Shown in pieces: positions 26,724 through 34,153 of a stretch of 49,437 nt of DNA. The stretch covers positions 1 through 49,437 of the forward strand of contig JACRGX010000039.1 in the NCBI GenBank assembly GCA_016212185.1, read 5' to 3'. The stretch is from Nitrospirota bacterium. Lineage in GTDB: Bacteria > Nitrospirota > Thermodesulfovibrionia > UBA6902 > DSMQ01. The stretch's first letter is position 1. Each line of letters begins with the position of its first letter. The notes under the pieces are model-generated. The model saw only the letters and a program-made list of their open reading frames with translations. It did not search any database and was not told the origin of the DNA. A program made the position numbers and the translations under genes.

Positions 26724-27668
26724 TTATTTTTTCTGTTCCTGAAGCTTTTTCTTTTCCATATCTTCTTTTACCACTTTCATTCTTTCTTTCTCGGCATTAA
26801 TAAACCGGAATAAATTAGGCAGTCTGTCGGGCGCAGCATCATTAGGCTCTTTGGGAATTGCCTTAAAGCGTTCCTCTTCAGAAGCTGTTTTTGACAGGCC
26901 GATAACCATGAACCCGCCGGTTTTCATCGCATCCTCAATCTCATATTTATAACCCTGAATAACAACAGGGACTGCCTCCGCCTTTTTAGGACAGCCCAAT
27001 GGAACATCAAATTTCCTCAGCCTTTCTTTTGCATTGTCCATTTTATAAAAAACCGACTGGAACTTATAATCTGTTTTCTCAATTAATCTCTCAAATGCAG
27101 GCGCACACATTGTACCGGAGTAAACCAACCCCTCTGGAAAGTCCATTGTGCCTTTTTGTGTACCGCCTATGGTCTCTCCCTTTACAATCTTTGTATAAAA
27201 CTCCTGATACTCAACCACTGCAGGTTTTGTCGCAAAGATTGTAAATGCCGGTTTCATCGGAAAATAATTATATCCCGGTTTATAAATAATAATTTCAGGG
27301 TCTCTGATAACAGGCCCTATGATAAAAAAATCCGGTGTCTCAATCCCCTGCAGCTGAGGTTTCGGCCAGCTTTTTTTATTTTCGCCTGTTTCAGTATAAG
27401 CAGATATTTCAAAATAACCATCCTTGCCGGTCAGAACCTCTTTAGCCTCATGCAAGCTGCTCATTACCGTAAATCTGGTGTCATAATCCCTGTACCATAC
27501 AAACGATACTACAGCGCCCTCTACCGGCAGTTTTGTATCTGCATCAATCACCTTTCCGCTCCAGGGGCCGGCTTGATAAAGAGGTTTTTGCTCTTCTGCA
27601 AAAGCAATGCAATACATAAAAGCCGTTAACACAATCAAAAAAAGATAGGTAAAAATTCTCAGCTTCAT
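26724..27668 (-). CDS. Secreted protein with carboxypeptidase-like regulatory domain
   Basis: A 314-residue protein. Signal peptide 1-24 (cleavage after AFA). Residues 35-155 fit a carboxypeptidase-regulatory-like beta sandwich: WSGKVIDADTKLPVEGAVVSFV, then LTGKDGYFEIS. The rest is helical with two cysteines (Cys near 192 and 229) and a charged, Lys/Glu-rich C-terminus (KEDMEKKKLQEQKK). Such domains stabilise secreted enzymes or surface structures. No catalytic motif is seen. A good AAGGAG site precedes the ATG. It stands alone next to queC. Function unknown. Confidence 0.7.
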   Translation of the reverse strand: MKLRIFTYLFLIVLTAFMYCIAFAEEQKPLYQAGPWSGKVIDADTKLPVEGAVVSFVWYRDYDTRFTVMSSLHEAKEVLTGKDGYFEISAYTETGENKKSWPKPQLQGIETPDFFIIGPVIRDPEIIIYKPGYNYFPMKPAFTIFATKPAVVEYQEFYTKIVKGETIGGTQKGTMDFPEGLVYSGTMCAPAFERLIEKTDYKFQSVFYKMDNAKERLRKFDVPLGCPKKAEAVPVVIQGYKYEIEDAMKTGGFMVIGLSKTASEEERFKAIPKEPNDAAPDRLPNLFRFINAEKERMKVVKEDMEKKKLQEQKK

Positions 27669-27694
27669 CTTTTGCTCTCCTTAACTATATTATC

Positions 27695-28507
27695 TCATAT
27701 AGACAGGGGATCTTTCACCCCTGCCTCAAAAAAACCCTTTGCCCGTAAAACACAACTGTCGCATCTGCCGCATGGAACAAAACCGTGATGCGTGATGCCT
27801 GCCTGTCCGGTAGGCAGGCGTGATGCGTGATGCGAATTCTTTTTTAACCCATTACGCTTTACGGATAACGCTTTACGGTTTTTCTGGGGGTCATAACAGC
27901 TCCATGTTAAAGCATAATCAATGCCAAGCTCAACTCCCTTTTTTATTATTTCAGCTTTTGTAAGATTAATCAATGGGGCATGTATCCTGAATCTCAGATT
28001 TCCTTCAACCGATGCCTTTGTAGCAAGATTTGCCATAGTCTCAAAGCTCTTGATGAATTCAGGCCTGCAATCGGGGTATCCGCTGTAATCAACGGCATTA
28101 GCCCCTATAAATATGTCCTCTGCGCCGATGGTTTCCGCCCAGGCAAGCGCAAAGGAGAGAAAAATCGTATTGCGCGCAGGAACGTAGGTAATTGGGATTG
28201 GGGATTGGGGATTGGGGATTGGTTTTTCTTTACTAATCCCTAACCCCTGACCCCTAACCCCTGTTTTCGGCACTTCAATATCCGCTGTAAGCGCAGAGCA
28301 TCCTATCTCACTGAGGTCTGTTTTTATGATGAGATGTTTACGGACTTTAAGGCTTTGGGCGCACCGTCTTGCCGAATCAATTTCTATTTTATGCCTTTGT
28401 CCGTAATCAAACGTCATGGCATACAGTTCAAAACCGTCCGCACCGGCCATTGCACCCGTAGTTGTTGAATCAACACCTCCGCTTAAAAGAACAACTGCAC
28501 GCTTCAT
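27695..28507 (-). CDS. queC: 7-cyano-7-deazaguanine synthase with two in-frame insertions
   Basis: A 270-residue enzyme that converts 7-carboxy-7-deazaguanine, ammonia and ATP to preQ0 for queuosine. PP-loop motif [10 protein letters not shown] (8-17), [23 protein letters not shown], and zinc ligands Cys204, Cys246, Cys249, Cys252. Family length is about 220. The surplus is two segments: residues 83-105 (RGQGLG, NPQSPIP) and about 209-243 ([12 protein letters not shown]), both encoded by low-complexity filler, the second splitting the zinc site between Cys204 and Cys246. All catalytic residues survive, so the enzyme may still work with extended loops. A GGAG site precedes the ATG. It forms no cluster with queD/E/F in the window. 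Confidence 0.9.
   Translation of the reverse strand: MKRAVVLLSGGVDSTTTGAMAGADGFELYAMTFDYGQRHKIEIDSARRCAQSLKVRKHLIIKTDLSEIGCSALTADIEVPKTGVRGQGLGISKEKPIPNPQSPIPITYVPARNTIFLSFALAWAETIGAEDIFIGANAVDYSGYPDCRPEFIKSFETMANLATKASVEGNLRFRIHAPLINLTKAEIIKKGVELGIDYALTWSCYDPQKNRKALSVKRNGLKKNSHHASRLPTGQAGITHHGFVPCGRCDSCVLRAKGFFEAGVKDPLSI
27779..27883. repeat. In-frame filler insertion 2 in queC
   Basis: Contains GTGATGCGTGATGC units flanking the palindrome CCTGCCTGTCCGGTAGGCAG and then ACGCTTTACGG twice. It is translated as the LPTGQAG-type peptide that recurs in many metagenome-derived proteins. The frame is preserved. Confidence 0.75.
28193..28261. repeat. In-frame filler insertion 1 in queC (heptamer tandem)
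   Basis: Four perfect GGGATTG heptamers (28194-28221) followed by CTAACCCCTGACCCCTAACC. Gain or loss of one heptamer would shift the queC frame. The same units occur in the kinase gene at 16713. Confidence 0.8.
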
Positions 28508-28560
28508 ATTTGTCTTTCTCCATATAAATACTCCTTAACCACAAAGAACACTGAAAAAAC

Positions 28561-28655
28561 ATTCATTGTAAATTTATTCCCGACCTATCGGGACAAAGTT
28601 AGCATTTAAAATTTGCATTTTGAAATGATAATTGATAATTTTGCAATTAAAAACT
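28561..28655. repeat. AT-rich intergenic repeat, family C copy 2
   Basis: TTCATTGTAAATTTATTCCC, a CCCGACCTATCGGG hairpin, and TTTGCATTTTGAAATGATAA; over 90 bases nearly identical to 21323-21415. It fills the gap between queC and plsY. Confidence 0.8.
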
Positions 28656-28677
28656 CTGTGCCCTCTGTGGTTATATT

Positions 28678-29265
28678 TTATCGGCCTATTTTTGATTCTG
28701 TGCCATTAAGCAGTCTCCTAACGTTAGACGCATGCCTCCATATTATTAAAAGAGCAATCAACAAAAAAAAGATTGTTTTGCCTTTAGATGCATCAAGCAG
28801 GACGGCGATTACAGGCAAAGCCGTATAAGCTGTCAGGGCGGCAAGAGAAGAATATCTTGTAAAAACTGCAATGGCAAGCCAGATAATAAGGATAATAACG
28901 GCATTAACCGGGCTGTAAGCCGCTAAAACGCCAAAACCCGTAGCAACCCCTTTACCACCCCTAAAAGACAAAAAAACAGGGAAAACATGACCGAGAATGG
29001 CCGATACCCCTGCGGCGCCCTCCCACAGATCTCCTCCTCCGCTAAAAAATCTGCAAAGTAAAACTGCAGCAGTTCCCTTTAAAAAGTCTCCGAGCAGAGT
29101 AATAAGGGCAGGCAGTTTTCCGGTAGTCCTCAAAACATTAGTAGCGCCGATATTCCCGCTTCCAACACTTCTTAAGTCAACGCCCTTTATCTTTGCAGTG
29201 AGAACGCCAAATGGTATAGAGCCGATTATATAAGCAGCAGCGATAGAAATAATTTCAGAAGACAT
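28678..29265 (-). CDS. plsY: Glycerol-3-phosphate acyltransferase PlsY
   Basis: A 195-residue integral-membrane enzyme that transfers acyl from acyl-phosphate to glycerol-3-phosphate, the first step of phospholipid synthesis. Family motifs: YIIGSIPFG, SVGSGNIGATNVLRTTG, and the glycine motif RGGKGVATGFGVL. Five hydrophobic segments. Start at 29265 (MSSEIISIAAAYIIG) because it follows the pgsA stop by nine bases with GAGGG in front and gives the usual length; an ATG at 29343 would overlap pgsA by 70 bases. It is coupled with pgsA, so two phospholipid enzymes share a transcript with Kdo genes. Confidence 0.92.
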   Translation of the reverse strand: MSSEIISIAAAYIIGSIPFGVLTAKIKGVDLRSVGSGNIGATNVLRTTGKLPALITLLGDFLKGTAAVLLCRFFSGGGDLWEGAAGVSAILGHVFPVFLSFRGGKGVATGFGVLAAYSPVNAVIILIIWLAIAVFTRYSSLAALTAYTALPVIAVLLDASKGKTIFFLLIALLIIWRHASNVRRLLNGTESKIGR

Positions 29266-29273
29266 TAAACCCT

Positions 29274-29795
29274 CTACTCCATTTTTTTGAACTGTACAAA
29301 ATACCGGACGCCGGAGACAATACCGATAGCCATTGACGTCCACAGCAAAAACACGCCCGGGCTGTACATATCAATATCCCAATAAGAGCGGCTCAGCAAA
29401 AGCATAAGTATTGACGCAATCTGCATTGCTGTTTTTATTTTTCCTCCGGTCTCGGCAGGAATCACAATATCTTTTGATAATGCCACAATCCTCAGCCCTG
29501 TAACAAGAAACTCCCTGACAATAATTACTATAGCTATCCAGGCCGGTATCAGTTCCATATCCACAAGCATAATAAGAGCGGATATTATTAAAAGTTTATC
29601 TGCAATAGGGTCCAGTATCACGCCAAGTTTTGTTACCTGCTTTGATTTTCTCGCTATATAGCCGTCAACTGCGTCTGTTATGCAGGCTATTGCAAATATA
29701 ACTGTCCCTAAGAACGGCCTGGTGGTTATTACAAAAACAAAGAAAGGAATCAGCAGTATCCTGCTGAATGTTATTATGGTAGGAACATTAAACAA
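29274..29795 (-). CDS. pgsA: CDP-diacylglycerol-glycerol-3-phosphate phosphatidyltransferase
   Basis: A 173-residue membrane enzyme making phosphatidylglycerol phosphate. The CDP-alcohol phosphotransferase signature is complete: Asp44-Gly45, Ala48-Arg49, Gly58, Asp62, Asp66. There are about five hydrophobic helices. Start NVPTIITFSRILLIP is typical. The initiation codon is TTG at 29795, inside the end of kdsC (8-base overlap), with GGGGAG in front. An ATG at 29788 would remove three residues but loses the spacing to GGGGAG. Confidence 0.9.
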   Translation of the reverse strand: MFNVPTIITFSRILLIPFFVFVITTRPFLGTVIFAIACITDAVDGYIARKSKQVTKLGVILDPIADKLLIISALIMLVDMELIPAWIAIVIIVREFLVTGLRIVALSKDIVIPAETGGKIKTAMQIASILMLLLSRSYWDIDMYSPGVFLLWTSMAIGIVSGVRYFVQFKKME

Positions 29796-30345
29796 GAAAC
29801 TCCCCTGACACTTTTTTCCATAGCCCCGACGCCTTTAAAATCAGGTCGGTTAATTCCCTCACAGCCCCCCTGCCGCCGCTTTTTTTCATTACGACGTCGG
29901 CATACTTTTTGGCTTCTTCATCAGCGTCGGCAGGCACGGCGGAAAGCCCGGCCCTCTTAAGCAGTTCAACATCAACAATATCGTCTCCCATAAAAGCAAC
30001 ATTTTCATCCTTGCAGTTGTATTTTCCAAGCAGCTCTTCATAAACTGCCGATTTCTTGAAAATCCTCTGGAAGACATCGGTGATGCCGAGCTCTTTGGCC
30101 CTGATATCCACAACCTTTGAGCGCCTTCCGGTTATAATCGCAACTTTAATGCCGGACTTCTGAATCATCTTTATTCCATGTCCGTCTCTTACGTTAAACC
30201 GCTTAAACTCATTCCCTTTGTTGTCAAGAATAATGCTGCCGTCGGTCATAACTCCGTCAACATCAAGGATAAGCAGTTTTATTTTTTTTGCCTTGTCCTT
30301 TAACTTGAACCCTTGAACCCTTGAACCCTTGAACCCTTTCTTCAT
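29788..30345 (-). CDS. kdsC: 3-deoxy-manno-octulosonate-8-phosphate phosphatase
   Basis: A 185-residue HAD-family phosphatase that releases Kdo from Kdo-8-phosphate. DVDGVMTDG with nucleophile Asp28 and Asp30, IITGRRS, and GDDIVDVELL. It forms a row with kdsD (ATGA overlap) and pgsA. The first 14 residues (MKKGFKGSRVQGFK) are encoded by four tandem octamers and are not part of the fold; the conserved protein begins near KDKAKKIKLL. No other start codon lies between 30345 and the domain, so translation must pass through the octamers, and a one-unit slip would abolish the protein. Confidence 0.92.
   Translation of the reverse strand: MKKGFKGSRVQGFKLKDKAKKIKLLILDVDGVMTDGSIILDNKGNEFKRFNVRDGHGIKMIQKSGIKVAIITGRRSKVVDIRAKELGITDVFQRIFKKSAVYEELLGKYNCKDENVAFMGDDIVDVELLKRAGLSAVPADADEEAKKYADVVMKKSGGRGAVRELTDLILKASGLWKKVSGEFLV
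30305..30336. repeat. Octanucleotide tandem repeat at the start of kdsC
   Basis: Four perfect copies of TTGAACCC (plus strand) lie just after the kdsC start codon and inside its reading frame. Eight is not a multiple of three, so copy-number change would switch the frame. Confidence 0.85.
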
Positions 30346-31304
30346 ACTATCCCCTGTTTCAATATATCATGCAGGTGTATTATGCCCTTTGCGCGTCCAT
30401 TTTCATCCGGCACCACAAGTGAAGTAATGGAGAGATTTTCCATAATGGATAATGCCTTTGCCGCAAGTTCATTTTCACCGATGCTCTTTGGATTTTTGGT
30501 CATTACCTCGCCTGCCTTCATGTCAAAAAACGCCTTGCCCCATTTTTCTATTCCCCTTCTCAGGTCGCCGTCAGTGACAATGCCGAGAATCCTGCCGTTA
30601 TTTTCGGCAACGATTGTAACGCCGAGCCTTCCTGAGGATATTGCCAGAACCGCATTTGCCATCGGCGCATCCGGGGATACAACAGGCAGGCCTTCGCCGG
30701 AATGCATAAGGTCGCCGACTTTAATCAGGAGCTTTTTTCCGAGACTTCCCTCAGGATGGAACAATGCAAAATCCTCTTCGCTGAAACCTCTTTTGTTTAA
30801 AAGAGCCACTGCCAGCGCATCGCCCATTGCCAAAGCCGCAGTAGTAGAAGCAGTAGGAACAAGCCCCATGGAGCAAGCCTCTTCCTTAACGGAAACGTCA
30901 AAGACAACATCCGAGGCCTTTGCAAGCGTAGAATCAGGACTGCCGGTTAATGAAATGATTTTGATATCAAGCCGTTTTAATATCGGCAGTATTTTTATGA
31001 TTTCGTCAGTCTCGCCGCTGTTTGAAAGAGCCAGAACAACATCCCCCTTTGTGACCATGCCTATGTCGCCGTGGACACCTTCCGCAGGATGAAGAAATAA
31101 TGCGGGAGTCCCTGTAGAGGCAAACGTGGCGGCTATTTTCTTGCCGATAAGCCCGGATTTCCCCATGCCTGTGACAACTACCCTGCCCCTGCATGAATAA
31201 ATTATGTCAATTGCCGTTAAAAGATTGTCACCCACTCTCTCGACAAGCGACTTTATCGCCTCAGCCTCCACCATTAAAACCTTTTTAGCCAGTTCAATTA
31301 ACAT
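30342..31304 (-). CDS. kdsD: Arabinose-5-phosphate isomerase
   Basis: A 320-residue enzyme converting ribulose-5-phosphate to arabinose-5-phosphate, the first Kdo precursor. SIS domain: VVTGMGKSGLIGKKIAATFA, LHPAEGVHGDIGM, LSNSGETDEI. Two CBS domains follow (about 205-315: MHSGEGLPVVSPD, MTKNPKSIGENELAAKAL), usually ligand sensors. AGAGG precedes the ATG and its end overlaps kdsC. Together with kdsC and kdsA it gives the Kdo pathway from ribulose-5-phosphate to free Kdo, minus kdsB, which is not in the window. Confidence 0.93.
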   Translation of the reverse strand: MLIELAKKVLMVEAEAIKSLVERVGDNLLTAIDIIYSCRGRVVVTGMGKSGLIGKKIAATFASTGTPALFLHPAEGVHGDIGMVTKGDVVLALSNSGETDEIIKILPILKRLDIKIISLTGSPDSTLAKASDVVFDVSVKEEACSMGLVPTASTTAALAMGDALAVALLNKRGFSEEDFALFHPEGSLGKKLLIKVGDLMHSGEGLPVVSPDAPMANAVLAISSGRLGVTIVAENNGRILGIVTDGDLRRGIEKWGKAFFDMKAGEVMTKNPKSIGENELAAKALSIMENLSITSLVVPDENGRAKGIIHLHDILKQGIV

Positions 31305-31418
31305 ATAATTTACCTCTTGCCTTTGTTTTATAACACACCCCTTAATCCCCTCTTTTTAGAGAGGAATTTAAAACGATTCCGGACAAGCCGGAATGACAAC
31401 TAATGGAACACACATCCA

Positions 31419-31573
31419 AAAGGCATATGTGCCCATAAAATTTTAAGGGCAACACCTTAGCGTCATGCTGCCTTTTACAAATAGTTTAAAGCAATAACTT
31501 AAAACTTTTTGCAGCATGACAGATAATAATCATCGTTGCTTTCTTAAAGTTTTACGGGCATATACGCCTTTGC
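31419..31573. repeat. MITE-like nested inverted-repeat element, copy 3
   Basis: AAAGGCATATGTGCCC at the left and GGGCATATACGCCTTTGC at the right, with GTCATGCTGC and GCAGCATGAC inside. The REP half-element is on its left (31374-31397), followed by ACTAATGGAA, which matches the left flank of copy 1. It separates kdsA from kdsD and fills the 281-base gap. Confidence 0.75.
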
Positions 31574-31585
31574 AGAGTGCATTTG

Positions 31586-32410
31586 TTATTTTCTTACAAT
31601 ACAATTTATTTCCATCAGCTCCCTGATTAACGGAGAAAGCTCATTAACATTTAACATATTCGGACCGTCGCAAAGGGCTTTATCCGGACATTCATGTACC
31701 TCCATGAATACTGCATCACAGCCGGCGGAAACTGCCGCCCTTGCAAGAGGCGCAATAAACTCTCTCTGCCCGCCCGAACTGGCTCCCAGTCCCCCTGGAA
31801 GCTGAACGCTGTGAGTGGCATCATAAACAACCGGAAAACCAAAACCCCGCATAACAGGTATGGCGCGCATATCCACCACAAGATTGTTATACCCGAATGA
31901 CACGCCTCTTTCAGTAATAAGAATTTTATCACTGCCTGCCGACTGTATTTTATGAATGATATTTTTAACATCCCACGGCGCAAGAAACTGCCCCTTTTTA
32001 ATGTTTACGGGCTTGCCTGTTTTTGCTGCGGCAAGGATTAAATCCGTCTGCCTGCACAAAAAAGCAGGTATCTGAACGGCGTCAAGAACCTCTCCTGCAT
32101 AAGATATTTCGCCTGCGGAGTGAACATCTGAAATAACGGGCAGGCCCGTTATTTTCCTTACCTTCTCAAGAATCCTCAGCCCTTTTTTAAGTCCGGGTCC
32201 CCTGTAAGATTTAATAGAGGTCCTGTTGGCCTTGTCATAGGAACTTTTAAAGACAACAGACAGGTTCAGATTATCTGATAATTTTTTAAGTTTCTCAGCG
32301 ATCTTTAATGTTACTTTTTCAGACTCAATAACGCAGGGGCCGGCAATAAAGGCAAGTGATTTACCGCCGCCGATAACAACATTCCCTATTTTTACTTTCT
32401 TCGGATTCAT
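31586..32410 (-). CDS. kdsA: 3-deoxy-8-phosphooctulonate synthase
   Basis: A 274-residue aldolase that condenses arabinose-5-phosphate and phosphoenolpyruvate to Kdo-8-phosphate. Motifs: FIAGPCVIESE, FKSSYDKANRTS, GPGLKKGLRIL, LPVISDVHSAGEI, DATHSVQLPGG, and MEVHECPDKALCDGPNML. The length is standard. It lies three bases after the GcvH-like gene and precedes kdsD after a repeat element, so the element interrupts what was probably one Kdo operon. Confidence 0.94.
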   Translation of the reverse strand: MNPKKVKIGNVVIGGGKSLAFIAGPCVIESEKVTLKIAEKLKKLSDNLNLSVVFKSSYDKANRTSIKSYRGPGLKKGLRILEKVRKITGLPVISDVHSAGEISYAGEVLDAVQIPAFLCRQTDLILAAAKTGKPVNIKKGQFLAPWDVKNIIHKIQSAGSDKILITERGVSFGYNNLVVDMRAIPVMRGFGFPVVYDATHSVQLPGGLGASSGGQREFIAPLARAAVSAGCDAVFMEVHECPDKALCDGPNMLNVNELSPLIRELMEINCIVRK

Positions 32411-32413
32411 TAT

Positions 32414-32806
32414 TCAGATTAGTTTTACCTCTTTTTCCAAATACCGTTCATATTCAAAGGCTTCCATTAACCTATTAAGCTCTGCGCTGTTTTTAAGCTT
32501 AATCACCGCAATCCACCCCTCGCCGTACGGGTCATCATTTATCATCTCAGGCGTCTCGGCCAATTCTTCATTAACCTCTATCACTGTTCCGCTTACAGGG
32601 CTTGTGACAACCATGGAAGTCCTTGCTGATTCAATTTCGGCAAACTCAGCATTTGCCTCAACATCTGTTTCAACATCAGGCAAATCAATATATAAAACAT
32701 TTCCAAGTGACATCTGGCCATAATGTGTTATTCCAATTACAGCCTTTTTCCCGCTAACCCTGACCCACATATGTTCCCTATGATACTTAAGATCATCCGG
32801 ACACAT
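32414..32806 (-). CDS. gcvH: GcvH-like protein lacking the lipoyl lysine
   Basis: A 130-residue glycine-cleavage H-type fold: YHREHMWVRV, VIGITHYGQMSLGNVLYIDLP, TSPVSGTVIEVNEEL, and NDDPYGEGWIAVIKL. In true H proteins lipoate is attached to Lys in the ESVKA motif. Here the motif reads ESARTS, with Arg62 (codon AGG) in that place. It therefore cannot be lipoylated at the usual residue. Start at 32806 has GGAG upstream; an ATG at 32818 would add four residues. No gcvP/gcvT, lipB/lipA or hdr genes are near. It overlaps no gene but is three bases from kdsA. It may be a structural or non-lipoylated relative; its role is unknown. Confidence 0.85.
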   Translation of the reverse strand: MCPDDLKYHREHMWVRVSGKKAVIGITHYGQMSLGNVLYIDLPDVETDVEANAEFAEIESARTSMVVTSPVSGTVIEVNEELAETPEMINDDPYGEGWIAVIKLKNSAELNRLMEAFEYERYLEKEVKLI

Positions 32807-32920
32807 CTGCCGCTCCATTCACAAAAAATATCATTAAACTTGTCCCAGAAAATATAAGTTTATACCATATCATGCAACATTTGGCAATTATGACAAAGTT
32901 TTCCTGAAATTATTCATCCG

Positions 32921-33439
32921 TTATTTCAATAAGTTATCAATCATTTTTCTTGAATCCTTATTCAGCCAGTCTCTCCCTCCCATAAATTTTTGTCTGATGG
33001 TCCCGTCGCGGCCGATAAAAAAAGATGTCGGCAGCGCGTAAACGCCGTAACTCTCCGCTGTCTTCCCGTCATCCATCAGGATTACAAAATCCATAGGTGT
33101 TTTTTTAAGGTAATCTTTCACCCTATTTGCAGATTTGTCCGTAGCGACAGCCGCAATGATAAGCCCTTTGCCTTTATATTCTTTATTAAGCGCGATTAGG
33201 GCAGGCCTTTCCTCCCTGCAGTACGGACACCACGTCGCCCAGAAATTAAGCAGTACGGGCTTGCCCTTAAAAGAAGAAAGCGGCACATCTTTTCCCGCCA
33301 GGTCTTTGAGCGTAAAGTCAGGGGCTTTTTTGCCTGAAAGCTTGTCTATCGCATAAGGCGTAATTTGTTCTGCATGCGCAAAACTGATTGATGACATGGC
33401 AAATGCAAGTGTTAGAATCAACATCCAGAGTTTTTTCAT
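32921..33439 (-). CDS. TlpA/ResA-type secreted thioredoxin
   Basis: A 172-residue protein. Signal peptide 1-23 ending SFAHA. Mature AhpC/TSA-thioredoxin fold: APDFTLKDLAGKDV, LLNFWATWCPYCREE with active pair Cys71-Pro-Tyr-Cys74, and cis-Pro region YALPTSFFIGRDG. Such periplasmic reductants keep the cysteines of c-type cytochrome haem sites reduced or act in disulfide reduction. The window also has a receptor with a CxxCH site, but the two genes are about 11 kb apart. A GGAG site precedes the ATG. A small palindrome (GCAGGCTAAAGCCTGC, 33466-33481) lies just upstream. Confidence 0.88.
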   Translation of the reverse strand: MKKLWMLILTLAFAMSSISFAHAEQITPYAIDKLSGKKAPDFTLKDLAGKDVPLSSFKGKPVLLNFWATWCPYCREERPALIALNKEYKGKGLIIAAVATDKSANRVKDYLKKTPMDFVILMDDGKTAESYGVYALPTSFFIGRDGTIRQKFMGGRDWLNKDSRKMIDNLLK

Positions 33440-33569
33440 TTTCTGCTTCTCCTTTAACTTTTAGCGCAGGCTAAAGCCTGCGGCTACCTAACTTTTAACC
33501 TGCCCAAAAACCGGCAGGCAAGCTCTTATCTGTTCACTGTTAACGGTCAACTGTTAACTGCCTTTAAAG

Positions 33570-33653
33570 TGCCGGCGGTGGGAGTTGAACCCACACGGGC
33601 TTGCGCCCACCGGATTTTGAGTCCGGCGCGTCTGCCAATTTCACCACGCCGGC
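33570..33653 (-). tRNA. tRNA-Leu (anticodon CAA)
   Basis: An 84-base class II tRNA on the minus strand. The acceptor stem GCCGGCG pairs with CGCCGGC; discriminator base A. The anticodon loop CTCAAAA reads CAA (leucine, UUG codons). A long variable arm TGGGCGCAAGCCC and a T-arm GTGGGTTCAACTCCCAC confirm class II. CCA is not encoded. Neighbouring filler contains GTTAACGGTCAACTGTTAAC. Confidence 0.95.
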
Positions 33654-33670
33654 AAACACAGACAATAATA

Positions 33671-33806
33671 CCCCCGCAGTCCCAATGTTTCGGGACGGGG
33701 TATCTAAAATCTCCCCTCCCCTGGCGGGAGGGGATGAAGGGGAGGGGGAAAGAATTTTTATAACCACCCCCACCCTAACCCTCCCCCGTCAAGGGGGAGG
33801 GAAGTA
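33671..33806. repeat. GC-rich palindromic repeat, family A copy 2
   Basis: A hairpin (CCCCGCAGTCCC...GGGACGGGG) then TCTCCCCTCCCCTGGCGGG and CCCTCCCCCGTCAAGGGGG, ending GAGGGAAGTA. Matches 922-1050 in order and arms. It lies directly upstream of the tRNA-Leu and fills the gap toward the DUF6485 gene. Confidence 0.8.
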
Positions 33807-33868
33807 AGTTGATAATTTTGCAATGATAAATTTAAAATTTCCTCTCTGCGTCTTCTGTGGTCTAAAAT

Positions 33869-34063
33869 TTATCCTTTATGCATTTTTATAAAGCTGCCTA
33901 TGGAACGGTCGTATGTCTTTTCCGCATCTTTGCTGAAAAAACACGCCGGAAGCTCGCCGCTGCCCCTGTGATAGTGCAGGCATTCACAGCACTTTAATTT
34001 CCTGATGCAGGAGATGTAAGTACAGTTGCAAAAGGCTTTATTTTTTTCCATTCGGCATTCCAT
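33869..34063 (-). CDS. DUF6485-type cysteine-rich small protein
   Basis: Sixty-four residues beginning [16 protein letters not shown] and holding nine cysteines, including CNC, a [10 protein letters not shown] cluster and LPACFF. The layout MECR...[32 protein letters not shown]...EKTYDRSI is the DUF6485 signature, found in anaerobes. The cysteines suggest a metal or Fe-S site, though this is unproven. Start at 34063 is set by GGAG eight bases upstream; an ATG at 34105 would add 14 residues (NYYPGEI region) outside the conserved block. It is divergent from rlmN. Function unknown. Confidence 0.8.
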   Translation of the reverse strand: MECRMEKNKAFCNCTYISCIRKLKCCECLHYHRGSGELPACFFSKDAEKTYDRSIGSFIKMHKG

Positions 34064-34153
34064 CTTTATTTCTCCGGGATAATAATTTAAAATGGTGTAT
34101 TTCATAGAATAATAGACAGCCGATTAATAATCAAGTGTGTAATAATTTAACTC

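Noticed and set aside
30305-30336. CRISPR or origin iterons
   Set aside because: Perfect 8-base tandem units with no spacers, located inside a reading frame.
30382-31092. Plus-strand 236-codon open frame opposite kdsD
   Set aside because: Shadow of the conserved SIS and CBS domains.
33564-33773. Minus-strand 69-codon open frame
   Set aside because: It is read through the tRNA-Leu gene and the GC-rich repeat.
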